From Streptomyces beigongshangae (GTDB lineage Bacteria > Actinomycetota > Actinomycetes > Streptomycetales > Streptomycetaceae), in assembly GCF_019710745.1 (NCBI RefSeq), contig NZ_JAHKJW010000042.1, positions 1-64,000 on the forward strand: 64,000 nt of DNA, in the 5' to 3' direction. The notes beneath the pieces are model-generated. The model had not been told where the DNA came from, did no database searches, and worked only from the letters and a program-made list of their open reading frames with translations. The position numbers were made by a program, and so were the translations under genes. Each line of letters opens with the position of its first letter. The first letter of the stretch is position 1. Shown here piece by piece: positions 52,836 to 60,754 of this stretch.

Positions 52836-53534
52836 ATGGCCGAAACAGTCCACGATGCCGTCACCCGCGTGGTGGTGATGGAGAGCATTCCTCTGGTTCT
52901 CAGCGGCCTGCGTTCCGCGCTCGAAGGCGACGGGATCAGCGTCGCCGCGGCGACTTCCGACCCGCAGGCCGGCGTACGGGCGGTGCGGGAGGCGAAGCCC
53001 GATGTGGTCCTCGTCGATCTCGACCTGCCGGGCCGCGCGGGAATCGGGCTGCTGCAACGGCTGCGCGGACAGAGCCCGGTGTCACGGCTGGTCGCCATGG
53101 TCTCCCCGGATCACGACGACGACAACCTGCTGTTGACCGCGCTGATGGCGGGAGCCACGGCCTATCTGGTCAAGAGCACGGAGACGGTGGACCTGCTGCG
53201 CACCGTACGGGCCGCGCAGCGAGGGTACGTGACGCTGGGCCCCCGGTCCGGCAGCGAACTCTTCGCCCTCCTCAAACGCCTGGCGGAGGCCGACGAGACG
53301 CTTCCGTTCCCGGCGCTGACGAACCGGGAGCGGGAGGTGCTGCGACTGGTCTCCCTCGGTTACGGCAACCGCCGCATAGCGCAGGAGCTGTTCATCTCGG
53401 AGAAGACCGTACGCAATTACGTCTCCGCCATTCTGCCGAAGATCAACGTGGCGAACCGGCTGGAGGCCATCGTGTCCGCGCGGCTGGCCGGTCTGGAGAC
53501 GGCGTACCCCGGGACGGACTCGGTGAAGGTGTAG
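52836..53534 (+). CDS. LuxR-type response regulator (NarL/FixJ family)
   Basis: 232 residues. Receiver domain with VVLVDLDLPGRAGIGLLQRL (phospho-acceptor Asp) and MAGATAYLVKST (Lys), then the LuxR helix-turn-helix at 155-215: LTNREREVLRLVSLGYGNRRIAQEL, SEKTVRNYVSAIL. The loop DHDDDNLLLTALMAG is usual. No sensor kinase gene is next to it. Convergent with the peptide hydroxylase gene; it may control the candidate RiPP locus. Confidence 0.9.
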   Translation: MAETVHDAVTRVVVMESIPLVLSGLRSALEGDGISVAAATSDPQAGVRAVREAKPDVVLVDLDLPGRAGIGLLQRLRGQSPVSRLVAMVSPDHDDDNLLLTALMAGATAYLVKSTETVDLLRTVRAAQRGYVTLGPRSGSELFALLKRLAEADETLPFPALTNREREVLRLVSLGYGNRRIAQELFISEKTVRNYVSAILPKINVANRLEAIVSARLAGLETAYPGTDSVKV

Positions 53535-53558
53535 GCGTGCCCCGGTGCGGGCGGCGGT

Positions 53559-53588
53559 GCCCGCGGGGTGGACCGGCACCCCGCGGGC
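53559..53588. terminator. Bidirectional hairpin between LuxR gene and peptide hydroxylase gene
   Basis: Perfect 12-bp stem GCCCGCGGGGTG / CACCCCGCGGGC with a 6-base loop, lying between two convergent stops. Confidence 0.75.
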
Positions 53589-53594
53589 GGGGCG

Positions 53595-55121
53595 TCAGCC
53601 GCCCTGGAGGACCAGACCGGAGGACTCCAGCAGGCGCAGGCTGTCCCCGACCTGACGCTCGACCTCCCCGGAGCCGGCCGGCAGACCCGCCGCCCGGGCG
53701 TACGCCGTGTGCAGCGAGGCGAGGTCGCGTCCGTCGCACAGGGAGTAGACGGTCCACGAACGCGCGTTCAGCCAGTGCATCCGGGCCGACCGCGCCGGGC
53801 TGACGACGAGTTGCCCGAGGCCGGGCAGGGCGCACGCGTCGACCGGCGCGACCCGTTGCGGGGCGCGTCCTGGGACGGCGACCTCCTGCGGTTGTCCCGG
53901 TTCCGCCCGGCGGGTCGTCACCGCGTCCCGGTCCCGGGGCCGCGGCGCGTCCTCGTCCACCAGGCGCAGAGCGGTGAGGAGCCAGCGGGCGAACCGGTGT
54001 CCGTTCTCGGTGAGTGCCTCCTCCGGCAGCGACAGGACGCACTCGGCGAGGTAGCGGGCCCGCTCCTCGCTGGTGCGGTACTGCCCGCCGAGGGCGGCGG
54101 GCGTGCCGGGGCTGGGCTCGTCGAGGTCCTCGGCCGGCGGGGGCGGGCCGAACCTCTCCCGGACCGTCTCGCCCGCCGCTTCGGCCGCCGCCCGGAAGAC
54201 CAGCAGGTGCACGTAGAAGTGCAGGGCGACGAAGACCCGGATGACCGTCCAGGAACCGATGCGCCACGGGATCGGGACCTGCTCGGTGGCGTTCTTGACG
54301 ACGGAGCCCGTACGGAGCGCGTCGAAGAGCTTCAGGTGGGCGCCCTCGTGCAGCAGGCTCTCGGCGGCGAGCCACGGGGACGCGCAGCGTTCGGGCGCGA
54401 GCAGCACCGTGGAGGGGAGCGGGTCGCCGCCCGACATGGACTGCAGGGGGCCCTCCTCGTTCTCCCGGTGGGTGAAACCCACCATGGTGACGTGCCCCAG
54501 CACTCCGGCTCCCGCGGCCGGCAGCAGCGTCGCGAGGAGTTCCGCGCCGTCCCGGAGGCCGGTGAGGACCTCGTCCGTGGGTGTCACGGGGCCCGTCGCC
54601 CGGTTGTCACCGAGCGCGTCCCGGTACAACTGCATGAGGCGTTCGGCGAGCATCTCCTGCGGACCGCTGTCGCTGCTCGGCGCGGGCTCGGCCAGCACCC
54701 AGGCGTCCCCGAGACCGGGCCAGGCGGGCCGGTGCGGGCGCATCAGGGCTTCGCAGGGACCCGTGACGGACGAGGTGTCGGCCGCCGGGGTGGCCGCGTG
54801 ACCGCTCAGGTGGGGGGCGAGCGAGCTGGGTTCGGGCCGGCCGCTGTCCAGCCGGGCCAGGTCGACCTCGAAGCAGTTGCGCAGCACCGGGTCGTACAGC
54901 AGCGGACGGAGGCGTTCGTCTGATGCGGCGGCCGTCTCCCGCAACACGTCCGCCGCTCCGTCGTCATGCCGCGCCAGCATGGTGAGGCCCAGCCGGAACC
55001 GGGCGAGGTTGCGCTCACCGATGGCGGTGGAGTCGCCGAACTGCCGGTCGGCGCAGAGCATGGTGTCGGCCCGGGCCACCCGGTCGGTGACCGGCTGGGC
55101 GGCGGAAGGTGTGGAGGACAA
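53595..55121 (-). CDS. HExxH-type peptide beta-hydroxylase-like protein with PqqD-like C-terminus
   Basis: 508 residues from TTG 55121 (GAAGGA ten bases before); a GTG at 55190 would place the start inside a terminator hairpin and an ATG at 55061 is another choice. The HExxH motif is LLHEGAHLKLF (His at 54350-54336), with conserved surroundings VLLAPERCASPWLAAESLLHE. The family (mod_HExxH) is described as alpha-ketoglutarate-dependent RiPP beta-hydroxylases. Residues about 429-508 resemble a PqqD-like peptide-recognition domain (QLVVSPARSARMHWLNARSWTVYSL then SLRLLESSGLVL). A 44-aa precursor-like peptide lies directly upstream across a terminator. Likely role: binds that leader and hydroxylates its core. 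Confidence 0.78.
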   Translation of the reverse strand: MSSTPSAAQPVTDRVARADTMLCADRQFGDSTAIGERNLARFRLGLTMLARHDDGAADVLRETAAASDERLRPLLYDPVLRNCFEVDLARLDSGRPEPSSLAPHLSGHAATPAADTSSVTGPCEALMRPHRPAWPGLGDAWVLAEPAPSSDSGPQEMLAERLMQLYRDALGDNRATGPVTPTDEVLTGLRDGAELLATLLPAAGAGVLGHVTMVGFTHRENEEGPLQSMSGGDPLPSTVLLAPERCASPWLAAESLLHEGAHLKLFDALRTGSVVKNATEQVPIPWRIGSWTVIRVFVALHFYVHLLVFRAAAEAAGETVRERFGPPPPAEDLDEPSPGTPAALGGQYRTSEERARYLAECVLSLPEEALTENGHRFARWLLTALRLVDEDAPRPRDRDAVTTRRAEPGQPQEVAVPGRAPQRVAPVDACALPGLGQLVVSPARSARMHWLNARSWTVYSLCDGRDLASLHTAYARAAGLPAGSGEVERQVGDSLRLLESSGLVLQGG

Positions 55122-55163
55122 CGACGGACCGTCCTTCGGAGCGAGGTGGCGGACGTGGACATC

Positions 55164-55202
55164 AAAAAAACCGGCACCGGGCCCTCTCACGGGTCCGATG
55201 CC
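55164..55202 (-). terminator. Rho-independent terminator between precursor peptide and hydroxylase
   Basis: Read on the minus strand: 12-bp stem GGCATCGGACCC / GGGCCCGGTGCC (one G-T and one A-C mismatch), 6-base loop, then seven T residues (A run at 55164-55170). True T-tract terminators are rare here, so this is a strong signal. It should make the short precursor transcript abundant and let only a fraction read into the enzyme gene. Confidence 0.8.
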
Positions 55203-55220
55203 GACCGAAAGCGCCGCTGG

Positions 55221-55355
55221 TCAGGCGGTGCGGACCGCCTGGTACGACGGGAGCCAGGCGCGCTCCTCCGGTGCGTCCACGGCAACCAGCGCCGACTCGT
55301 CGTCGAGGTAGGTCTGCGGCGCCAGCTCGGGGGTCTCGATGAGGTCCACCAGCAT
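55221..55355 (-). CDS. Candidate RiPP precursor peptide
   Basis: 44 residues, ATG 55355 with AAAGGA nine bases upstream. The N-terminal two thirds form an acidic leader-like part (MLVDLIETPELAPQTYLDDE, then APEER), and the C-terminal end WLPSYQAVRTA is a possible core with Trp, Ser, Tyr, Gln and Thr. It has no signal peptide. It is too short for most annotations. Support is its position: same strand and directly upstream of a HExxH peptide hydroxylase with a PqqD-like tail, with a T-tract terminator in between, as in many precursor/enzyme pairs. Which residue is hydroxylated, and whether there is cleavage and export, cannot be seen; no protease or exporter gene is next to it. Confidence 0.65.
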   Translation of the reverse strand: MLVDLIETPELAPQTYLDDESALVAVDAPEERAWLPSYQAVRTA

Positions 55356-55645
55356 GTTGTCAGTCCTTTCGGTGATGTGCGGACAGAGCGTCCCCGGAAG
55401 GGGATCACCCTGCCGGGAACATCATCTTCCGGTACGCGACGTCCCACACCGAGGGGAGCGATGTCCCGAATCCTGTCCCGGCGCACCGGCAGAAACGGCT
55501 GATGGGCCCATGTTCCGGGCGCGACGGTGGTCGTCCGCCCGAAGCGGTGACGAGGAGGAGTGCGCGAACGGCAATGGCCAGTTCCCTCCACTGATTGTCT
55601 AAATGCGTATTTGTTGCGGCGGACCGGGCCAATGAGCATGTTGGC

Positions 55646-56668
55646 GTGAATCCAGACAGGAGTGAGTCACTCGATGTGCGAGGCGTGCGCGACACCGCCG
55701 CTCTCGCCGCTCTGTTGCGTGATCTCAAGGTCCGTTCCGGTCTGACCCTGCGCGAGTTGGAAGGACGGGCCCAGGGCCGGGGCGACGTCCTGGCGCGCAG
55801 CACGGTCAGTGACATGCTCCGCGGAACCCGTCTGCCGGGCCCCGGGACACTGGCTGCGTACGTCCGGGCCTGCGGTGCGGCGGAGGAGGACGTGCCTGTC
55901 TGGCTGGAGGCCAGACAGCGGGCGGAGGCGGCGGGCACGCGGCCCTCGGAACCCGCTGCGGAGCCTGGTTCCGCAGACACCGGCGAGCCGGTGCGGCGCA
56001 CCCGTCCGTGGGCGACGACCGTGCGGCTCGGCGGAATGCGGTGGTGGGTGAGAGGACGGATGAGATGGCGGGTCCTGGGCGGGGCGGCCACGGCGGGGCT
56101 TGCCGTGGTCTCGATATGGACGCTCTCGGCGGCGGGGGACGGCCCTCCGTCCTCACCCGCCCCCTCCGACGGCCCGCAGGCGGCATCCAGGCCCCTTCGG
56201 GGTTTCGCGGAGATCCGCCCCGCCCGCTCGCCCCATCTGTGCCTCACCGAGGGACGGGACACCCGGGGTGAGTACCTGCACGCGGTCGCGGCACAACTGC
56301 CGTGCGAGGAAGCCAGGCCACCCCACACGTATCTGAGGCCTGTCGACCCGTCCGCGTCGCGGACGACGTACTACATCGAGTGGCAGCACCCGCAGCAGGG
56401 CCGGGGATGCCTGACCATGCGCCGGGAGGGTCCGGGGCAGGACCTGCTGGAACCGTGGCCGTGGAAGAGCTGCGACGCCACTCGGCCTTACCAGCACTTC
56501 CACATCGAGTCCGCCGACGGTGCCGCCGACCGCTACCTCCTGCGGTTGGAGGACCCCCGGCGTTGTGTGGGCCTGCGCGGCAACTCCACCAGGACCGGGG
56601 CCGATGTCATGGTGGAACCCTGTGACGGGACGGCCGACCAGGAGTTCCTGATCAGCTCGGTTGCCTGA
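55646..56668 (+). CDS. XRE-type helix-turn-helix protein with membrane segment and ricin-like domain
   Basis: 340 residues from GTG 55646 (GTG 55676 also possible, and an ATG at 55595 lies in the promoter-like AT-rich stretch). Residues about 15-80: a cryptic HTH (LAALLRDLKVRSGLTLREL, LARSTVSDMLRGTRLPG). A single membrane helix at about 150-170 (VLGGAATAGLAVVSIWTL). The outer part (about 195-340) looks like a ricin B-type beta-trefoil with the repeated CL, W and QxF units (GRGCLTMRREGPG; CVGLRGNSTRTGADVMVEPC; DQEFLI). It is divergent from the RiPP precursor. Likely a membrane sensor-regulator reading a glycan outside and acting on DNA inside. Confidence 0.75.
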   Translation: MNPDRSESLDVRGVRDTAALAALLRDLKVRSGLTLRELEGRAQGRGDVLARSTVSDMLRGTRLPGPGTLAAYVRACGAAEEDVPVWLEARQRAEAAGTRPSEPAAEPGSADTGEPVRRTRPWATTVRLGGMRWWVRGRMRWRVLGGAATAGLAVVSIWTLSAAGDGPPSSPAPSDGPQAASRPLRGFAEIRPARSPHLCLTEGRDTRGEYLHAVAAQLPCEEARPPHTYLRPVDPSASRTTYYIEWQHPQQGRGCLTMRREGPGQDLLEPWPWKSCDATRPYQHFHIESADGAADRYLLRLEDPRRCVGLRGNSTRTGADVMVEPCDGTADQEFLISSVA

Positions 56669-56749
56669 TCACGCGCAGACGGTGGTGTGTCCGGCGTCGT
56701 CGCGGTGCCCCGGAGCTTTCCTCCGCCATGGGCACCTGAAGATCGGGGT

Positions 56750-56781
56750 CCGGCCTCACGCTCGTGAAAGCGTGAGGCCGG
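56750..56781. terminator. Perfect 13-bp hairpin between convergent genes
   Basis: CCGGCCTCACGCT / AGCGTGAGGCCGG with a 6-base loop, 82 bases after the ricin-domain protein and 19 bases from the end of the small secreted protein. Serves both strands. Confidence 0.85.
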
Positions 56782-56799
56782 GCAGGTCGCGGGGCGACA

Positions 56800-57138
56800 T
56801 CAGCATCTGGCGGCGCTGCCCCTGTCGATTGCCACGTAAGGGCTGTGGATCCAGCCGAAGGTCGTGGAGTACCAGAGGTTACCCACGTCGTTCGTGTACT
56901 TGCAGTAGACCTCCACGCGACTGTCGTAGGCGCGGTGACCCGTTACGCGGCATGCCGCCGCCGGACCGTTGTGCACCGCCGCCTTGTCCTTGGTGATGAG
57001 GCCGGACGCTGTGAGTACATCCCTCACGGCCCAGCCGCAGGGCTCCGTCGGGGCGGGCTGTGCCGCCTGGACCGGCGAGACCGAAAGCATCAGGACCATG
57101 CCGGTCCCCGCGGCAGCTGACATCCAACCGGGTTTCAC
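56800..57138 (-). CDS. Secreted small Cys-containing SH3-like protein
   Basis: 112 residues, GTG 57138 sharing bases with the previous stop (GTGA) and preceded by AGAGGT. A Sec signal (WMSAAAGTGMVLMLSVSPVQA) gives cleavage near residue 27. The mature part has CGWAVRDVLTASGLITKDKAAVHN, YDSRVEVYCKYTNDVGNLWY and TTFGWIHSPYV, ending GSAARC, an SH3-like strand pattern with four cysteines probably in two disulfides. It is translated together with the 163-aa secreted protein upstream. Function unknown; small exported proteins of this kind are common in Streptomyces. Confidence 0.75.
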   Translation of the reverse strand: MKPGWMSAAAGTGMVLMLSVSPVQAAQPAPTEPCGWAVRDVLTASGLITKDKAAVHNGPAAACRVTGHRAYDSRVEVYCKYTNDVGNLWYSTTFGWIHSPYVAIDRGSAARC

Positions 57139-57626
57139 GTGTGTACCTCTCCGTGAGGGTCGTACGAGGATGTGCGCTGCTGGTCGCTCACTTCGAACCA
57201 CCCGGAACAGTTGGTGCTGACGCCGCCGTTGCACACCTTGTAGCGGGCGATGTGCCGGTAGTCCGTGCCGTTGACGTAGCCGGCGATCTCCTCCGGCGGC
57301 CCGTCGTAGCCGTTGCTGTTGTGCGCCACGAGTTGTGTGGCGCCCCAGCCCGTCGCGGTCAGCGGCTGCGCGTACAACCGCGGGCCCAGCCCGTCCTTGG
57401 CGTAGTCGTGCAGTGTGCCGGTGACATGGATGTAGTAGCCCCCACCGGACGACCACAGGCAGTTCTCGCTGAAGTCGGCGTAGGCCCCGCCGTCCGACGA
57501 CCAGTCTCCTGACGAACCGCACGGGTATGCGGCGGAGTTCTCAGCCGCCTGCGAGGGAGCGGCGCCGAATGCCAGAGCCGCCATCACCCCGACACCTGAC
57601 AGAACTGCGGAAGAGCGAAGTTTCAC
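57135..57626 (-). CDS. Secreted Cys-rich hypothetical protein
   Basis: 163 residues from GTG 57626, with ATGGAGGAACG before it; further upstream in-frame sequence is not protein-like. The signal peptide LRSSAVLSGVGVMAALAFGAAPSQA is cleaved near residue 27. The mature part has about four Cys and many Gly/Tyr (YPCGSSGDWSSDGGAYADF, ENCLWSSGGGYYIHVTGTLHD, YRHIARYKVCNGGVSTNCSGW), a compact beta-sandwich-like pattern. No catalytic motif. Operon with the 112-aa secreted protein. Confidence 0.75.
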   Translation of the reverse strand: MKLRSSAVLSGVGVMAALAFGAAPSQAAENSAAYPCGSSGDWSSDGGAYADFSENCLWSSGGGYYIHVTGTLHDYAKDGLGPRLYAQPLTATGWGATQLVAHNSNGYDGPPEEIAGYVNGTDYRHIARYKVCNGGVSTNCSGWFEVSDQQRTSSYDPHGEVHT

Positions 57627-58051
57627 CGTTCCTCCATTCGGAAGGGAATCTCTCTGCGAACCGCGGCGCAACTGCGAGCAGAGGTGTGCGCCGCGGGAGG
57701 AACCCAGGTACGGACGACCGGCTGTGGACTCGGCCGCCTCGTCCGTGTTCATGGTTGGTGCATGGCGCGGCCGGATCAACGGCGAGCAGCTGTCCCGGAC
57801 ACAGCACGACTGTCCGGTGTGGTCACAGCCCTGTCCGGGACGGGTCCGGACGCCACCCTGCCGACAGGCCCCCGCGATGTCGTGTACGCGAAGAACCCAG
57901 GAGGCTTCGCCGTCGGCCCCGATGTCCGGTCCGGCCCTCCGGTCCCGGCCGTGGCTTCGGCGTCGGCCCCCGGCGCTATGCTCGCCGGTGTCCGAGTGGC
58001 GCATGGGGCCGGTGGCGCGGTGGTCGCCGGGAGGGGTGTGAGGCGGGCGTG
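57627..58051. other. Divergent intergenic region with inverted repeat and CTGTCC repeats
   Basis: 425 bases without a supported gene, between the secreted-protein operon (minus) and the kinase (plus). CCGCGGCGCA (57661-57670) and TGCGCCGCGG (57687-57696) make a perfect 10-bp inverted repeat 35 bases before the secreted-protein start. Three CTGTCC-headed repeats lie at about 57791-57835. Both could be operators. Confidence 0.5.
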
Positions 58052-59731
58052 GTGTCCGGCAGTGATGATCAGCAGACGGCGTACCCGGCGGCACACGGTG
58101 CCGGGCGTCTGATCGCCGGCCGGTACCGGCTGGCCGAGCAGCTCGGCCGGGGCGGTATGGGCACGGTCTGGCGGGCCCACGACCAACTGCTCGCACGGGA
58201 TGTCGCCGCCAAGGAACTGCACGTCTTCGCCCAGGGCGACGAGGACCACCAGATCTGGCTGCGCCGGGCCCTGCGCGAGGCGCGGGCGGTGGCCCGGGTG
58301 CCGCACCCCCATGTGGTCGGAGTCCACGACCTGGTCGAGTACGAGGACCGGGTCTGGATCGTCATGGAACTCGTCGACGGCCCTTCGCTCGCCCAACTCA
58401 TAGCGCAGGCGGGCCCGTTGGCGCCGACGCGGGTCGCCGCCCTGGGCGCGCAGCTGCTCGGCGCGCTGGACGCCGTGCACGCCGTCGGAGCCCTGCACCG
58501 CGACGTCAAGCCGGCCAACGTCCTCCTGCGCCGCGACGGCAGCGCGGTCCTGACCGACTTCGGCATCGCCGTCCTCGACGACGGCGAGATGCTCACCAGC
58601 TCCGGGGAGTTCGCCGGCTCCATCGAGTACATGGCGCCCGAGCGGGTCAACGGCGGCGAGGTCGGCCCCGCCTCGGACCTCTGGTCGCTGGGTGCGACAC
58701 TCGTCACCGCCGCCACCGGATCGTCGCCGTTCCGGCGCTCCGCGTACGCGGCCACCCTGCACGCGGTGGCGTACGAACAGCCGAACCTGCCCGCGCGGTT
58801 GGGCCCCCTGCTCCCGGTCGTCGAGGCGCTCCTGCGCAAAGCGCCCGAGGAACGCCCCTCCCTCCCCGACGCGTCGACCGCCCTGCGGCACGCCGCCGAC
58901 GGGATCGCGGCGGACCCGGGGGCGCTGCCGTCGGCCACCGTCCAGCTCACCGGGGAGACCGGTGTCCCCTTCGCGGACACGGACACGGACACGGACGCGG
59001 AGACCCGGACCCGGACCCGGCAGCACGTCCCGTGGGCGGACCGGACGCCGCCCACCTCGCGCTACGACGCCGCGACCGCGTCCGAGCTGATGCGGCGGGA
59101 CGCGCGACGGCGCGACAGGAGGCTCGTGGGCTGGGTGGCCTCCGCGGTCGCCCTCCTCGTGGTGGGAACCGGTCTCGGCCTCTTCGTGGCCGGGGTCCCG
59201 CCCTTCGACCGGACCGCCGAGGCCGACGCGGCGGGTCCCGGGGGCTCGAAGGCCCCGGAGGACGAGGGGGGCGGGGGAGAGGCCGGCCGGCCGTCCGCCA
59301 TCCCCCTGACGCCGACGCCCGCCGTCAACGACTCGGTGGTCCACGCCACCGAGGGCTGGCAGCGGGTCACCGGGACCCTCATCCAGGCCGGCGACACGGT
59401 CACCGTCCGCTTCGCGTCGGGCCGGTGGACCGTCGACGACCCCGAGATGCCGCTGATCGGTCCCGACGGCTACGACACCGGGACCGACAAACTGCTGGAC
59501 TTCGCCGCGGAGGACTGCAAGATCAACCCCTCGGCCCCCTTCGGCGCGCTCCTCGGCCGCTTCACCCAGGGCGGCGAGGGCGAGGAGAGCCACGCCATGG
59601 GCGCGGAGTGGACCTTCGAGGCGGCGGCCGGCGGCACGCTGGAACTGCGCATCAACGACGGTGACGAGGGCTGCCTCACCGACAACGCGGGTGACCTCTC
59701 CGTCTCGGTCTCCGTCACCAAGGCGGCCTGA
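58052..59731 (+). CDS. Serine/threonine protein kinase with extracellular LecA-like lectin domain
   Basis: 559 residues from GTG 58052. Kinase domain at 25-290: glycine loop LGRGGMGTVW, Lys54 in VAAKEL, HRDVKPANV (149-157, Asp151), DFG (169-171) and APE in YMAPERV. A disordered linker with DTDTDTD follows, then one membrane helix (361-381, WVASAVALLVVGTGLGLFVAG). The outer domain (434-557) has the PA-IL/LecA-like pattern: GWQRVTGTLIQAGDTVTVRF, LIGPDGY, FGALLGRF, ELRINDGDEGCLTDNAGD. No PASTA repeats. It likely senses a sugar or cell-wall fragment and phosphorylates cytoplasmic targets. Confidence 0.88.
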   Translation: MSGSDDQQTAYPAAHGAGRLIAGRYRLAEQLGRGGMGTVWRAHDQLLARDVAAKELHVFAQGDEDHQIWLRRALREARAVARVPHPHVVGVHDLVEYEDRVWIVMELVDGPSLAQLIAQAGPLAPTRVAALGAQLLGALDAVHAVGALHRDVKPANVLLRRDGSAVLTDFGIAVLDDGEMLTSSGEFAGSIEYMAPERVNGGEVGPASDLWSLGATLVTAATGSSPFRRSAYAATLHAVAYEQPNLPARLGPLLPVVEALLRKAPEERPSLPDASTALRHAADGIAADPGALPSATVQLTGETGVPFADTDTDTDAETRTRTRQHVPWADRTPPTSRYDAATASELMRRDARRRDRRLVGWVASAVALLVVGTGLGLFVAGVPPFDRTAEADAAGPGGSKAPEDEGGGGEAGRPSAIPLTPTPAVNDSVVHATEGWQRVTGTLIQAGDTVTVRFASGRWTVDDPEMPLIGPDGYDTGTDKLLDFAAEDCKINPSAPFGALLGRFTQGGEGEESHAMGAEWTFEAAAGGTLELRINDGDEGCLTDNAGDLSVSVSVTKAA

Positions 59732-59834
59732 GCCCACCGAGGCGGCGTTCCGGACGGCCACCGGCCACCGACCCACCCGCTCACCCGCTCACCGGTCCGT
59801 CGGCCCACCGACCCGCCGGCCCACCGGCCAGAAC

Positions 59835-59866
59835 GACGGCCCCGCCCCCACAAGGGCGGGGCCGTC
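59835..59866 (+). terminator. Perfect 13-bp hairpin after the kinase gene
   Basis: GACGGCCCCGCCC / GGGCGGGGCCGTC with a 6-base loop, about 100 bases after the stop and just before an AT-rich promoter. Confidence 0.8.
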
Positions 59867-59890
59867 CACCCGCCGTCCCACCCCTTGAGA

Positions 59891-59943
59891 GCATGTTTGA
59901 CATTAGGCATGCTTATGAACGATAAAGGGCATGCTTTGACCAT
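59891..59943 (+). promoter_or_regulatory. AT-rich promoter with three GCATG(T/C)TT repeats
   Basis: GCATGTTTGACAT (59891-59903), GCATGCTTATGA (59907-59918) and GCATGCTTTGACCAT (59929-59943) are direct repeats in a strikingly AT-rich island before the DUF1684 gene. TTGAC occurs in the first and third copies and could serve as a -35 box, with TAGTAT at 59945 as a possible -10. Several bound copies of a regulator are likely. Confidence 0.55.
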
Positions 59944-59964
59944 CTAGTATCGAGTGAGTACGCC

Positions 59965-60693
59965 GTGTCCCAGCCCACCGCCCTCCCGGCCTCCACCGAC
60001 CCCGGGCAGGAGTGGAACGCCTGGCGCACCGGGCGTCACCGCTCGCTCACCTCGCCCACCGGGAACCTCGCCCTCGTCGAGACCCGCTGGCTGCCGCCCG
60101 GCGAGGAGCCCGACGCCGCGGCGGCCCGCGCCGGACAGCCGCAGAGCGTGACCGTCACCACGCTCCGGCGGTCCGATCTCGTCACCGGCGAACCGGAGCA
60201 CGGCCTGCGCCTCTGGGACGCGGACGCGCCCGCCATCCGGCACTTCGAGGGCGTCAGCGCCTTCCCGTACGACCCCGCCTGGGTCCTGGAAGCGGCCTAC
60301 ACCCCCGTGCCCGGCGCCCGCCGCGTCGCCTTCGAGCATCTGCGGGACAACGGCGGCACCCGTGAACTGGTCGTCCCGGGCGACATCACGCTCACCGTCG
60401 ACGGCCGCGCGTACACCCTCAGCGCGTTCGACGACGACGGCACCCTGCTCCTCGTCTTCGGCGACCCCACGAACGGGGACACCACCTACGGCGCCGGCCG
60501 CTTCCTGTTCGTGCGGCGCACCGAGGACGACAGCCGGGTCGTCCTCGACTTCAACCGGGCCTTCGTACCGCCCTGCGGATTCTCCGATCAGTACAACTGT
60601 CCGATGCCGCCGCGGCAGAACCGCTTCCACCTGCCCGTCGAGGCCGGCGAGAAGCTCCCCCTCTTCCGCGACGGCTTCCCGGCCCAGCACTGA
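59965..60693 (+). CDS. DUF1684 family protein
   Basis: 242 residues, GTG 59965 after GAGTGAG. Hallmarks of the family: WNAWRTGRHRSLTSPTGNLAL near the N-terminus, the FGDPTNGDTTYGAGRFL loop, VVLDFNRAFVPPCGFSDQYN and CPMPPRQNRFHLPVEAGEK. No signal peptide; probably cytoplasmic. Its molecular function is not known. It has a distinct AT-rich promoter and is followed 61 bases later by a peptide-type ABC importer, so may be co-transcribed with it. Confidence 0.87.
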   Translation: MSQPTALPASTDPGQEWNAWRTGRHRSLTSPTGNLALVETRWLPPGEEPDAAAARAGQPQSVTVTTLRRSDLVTGEPEHGLRLWDADAPAIRHFEGVSAFPYDPAWVLEAAYTPVPGARRVAFEHLRDNGGTRELVVPGDITLTVDGRAYTLSAFDDDGTLLLVFGDPTNGDTTYGAGRFLFVRRTEDDSRVVLDFNRAFVPPCGFSDQYNCPMPPRQNRFHLPVEAGEKLPLFRDGFPAQH

Positions 60694-60754
60694 TCGCCCC
60701 CTCCACCGGCTCCCGCGGCACCCCGCGGCCCCTCGTACCGAAGGCACGACACCC

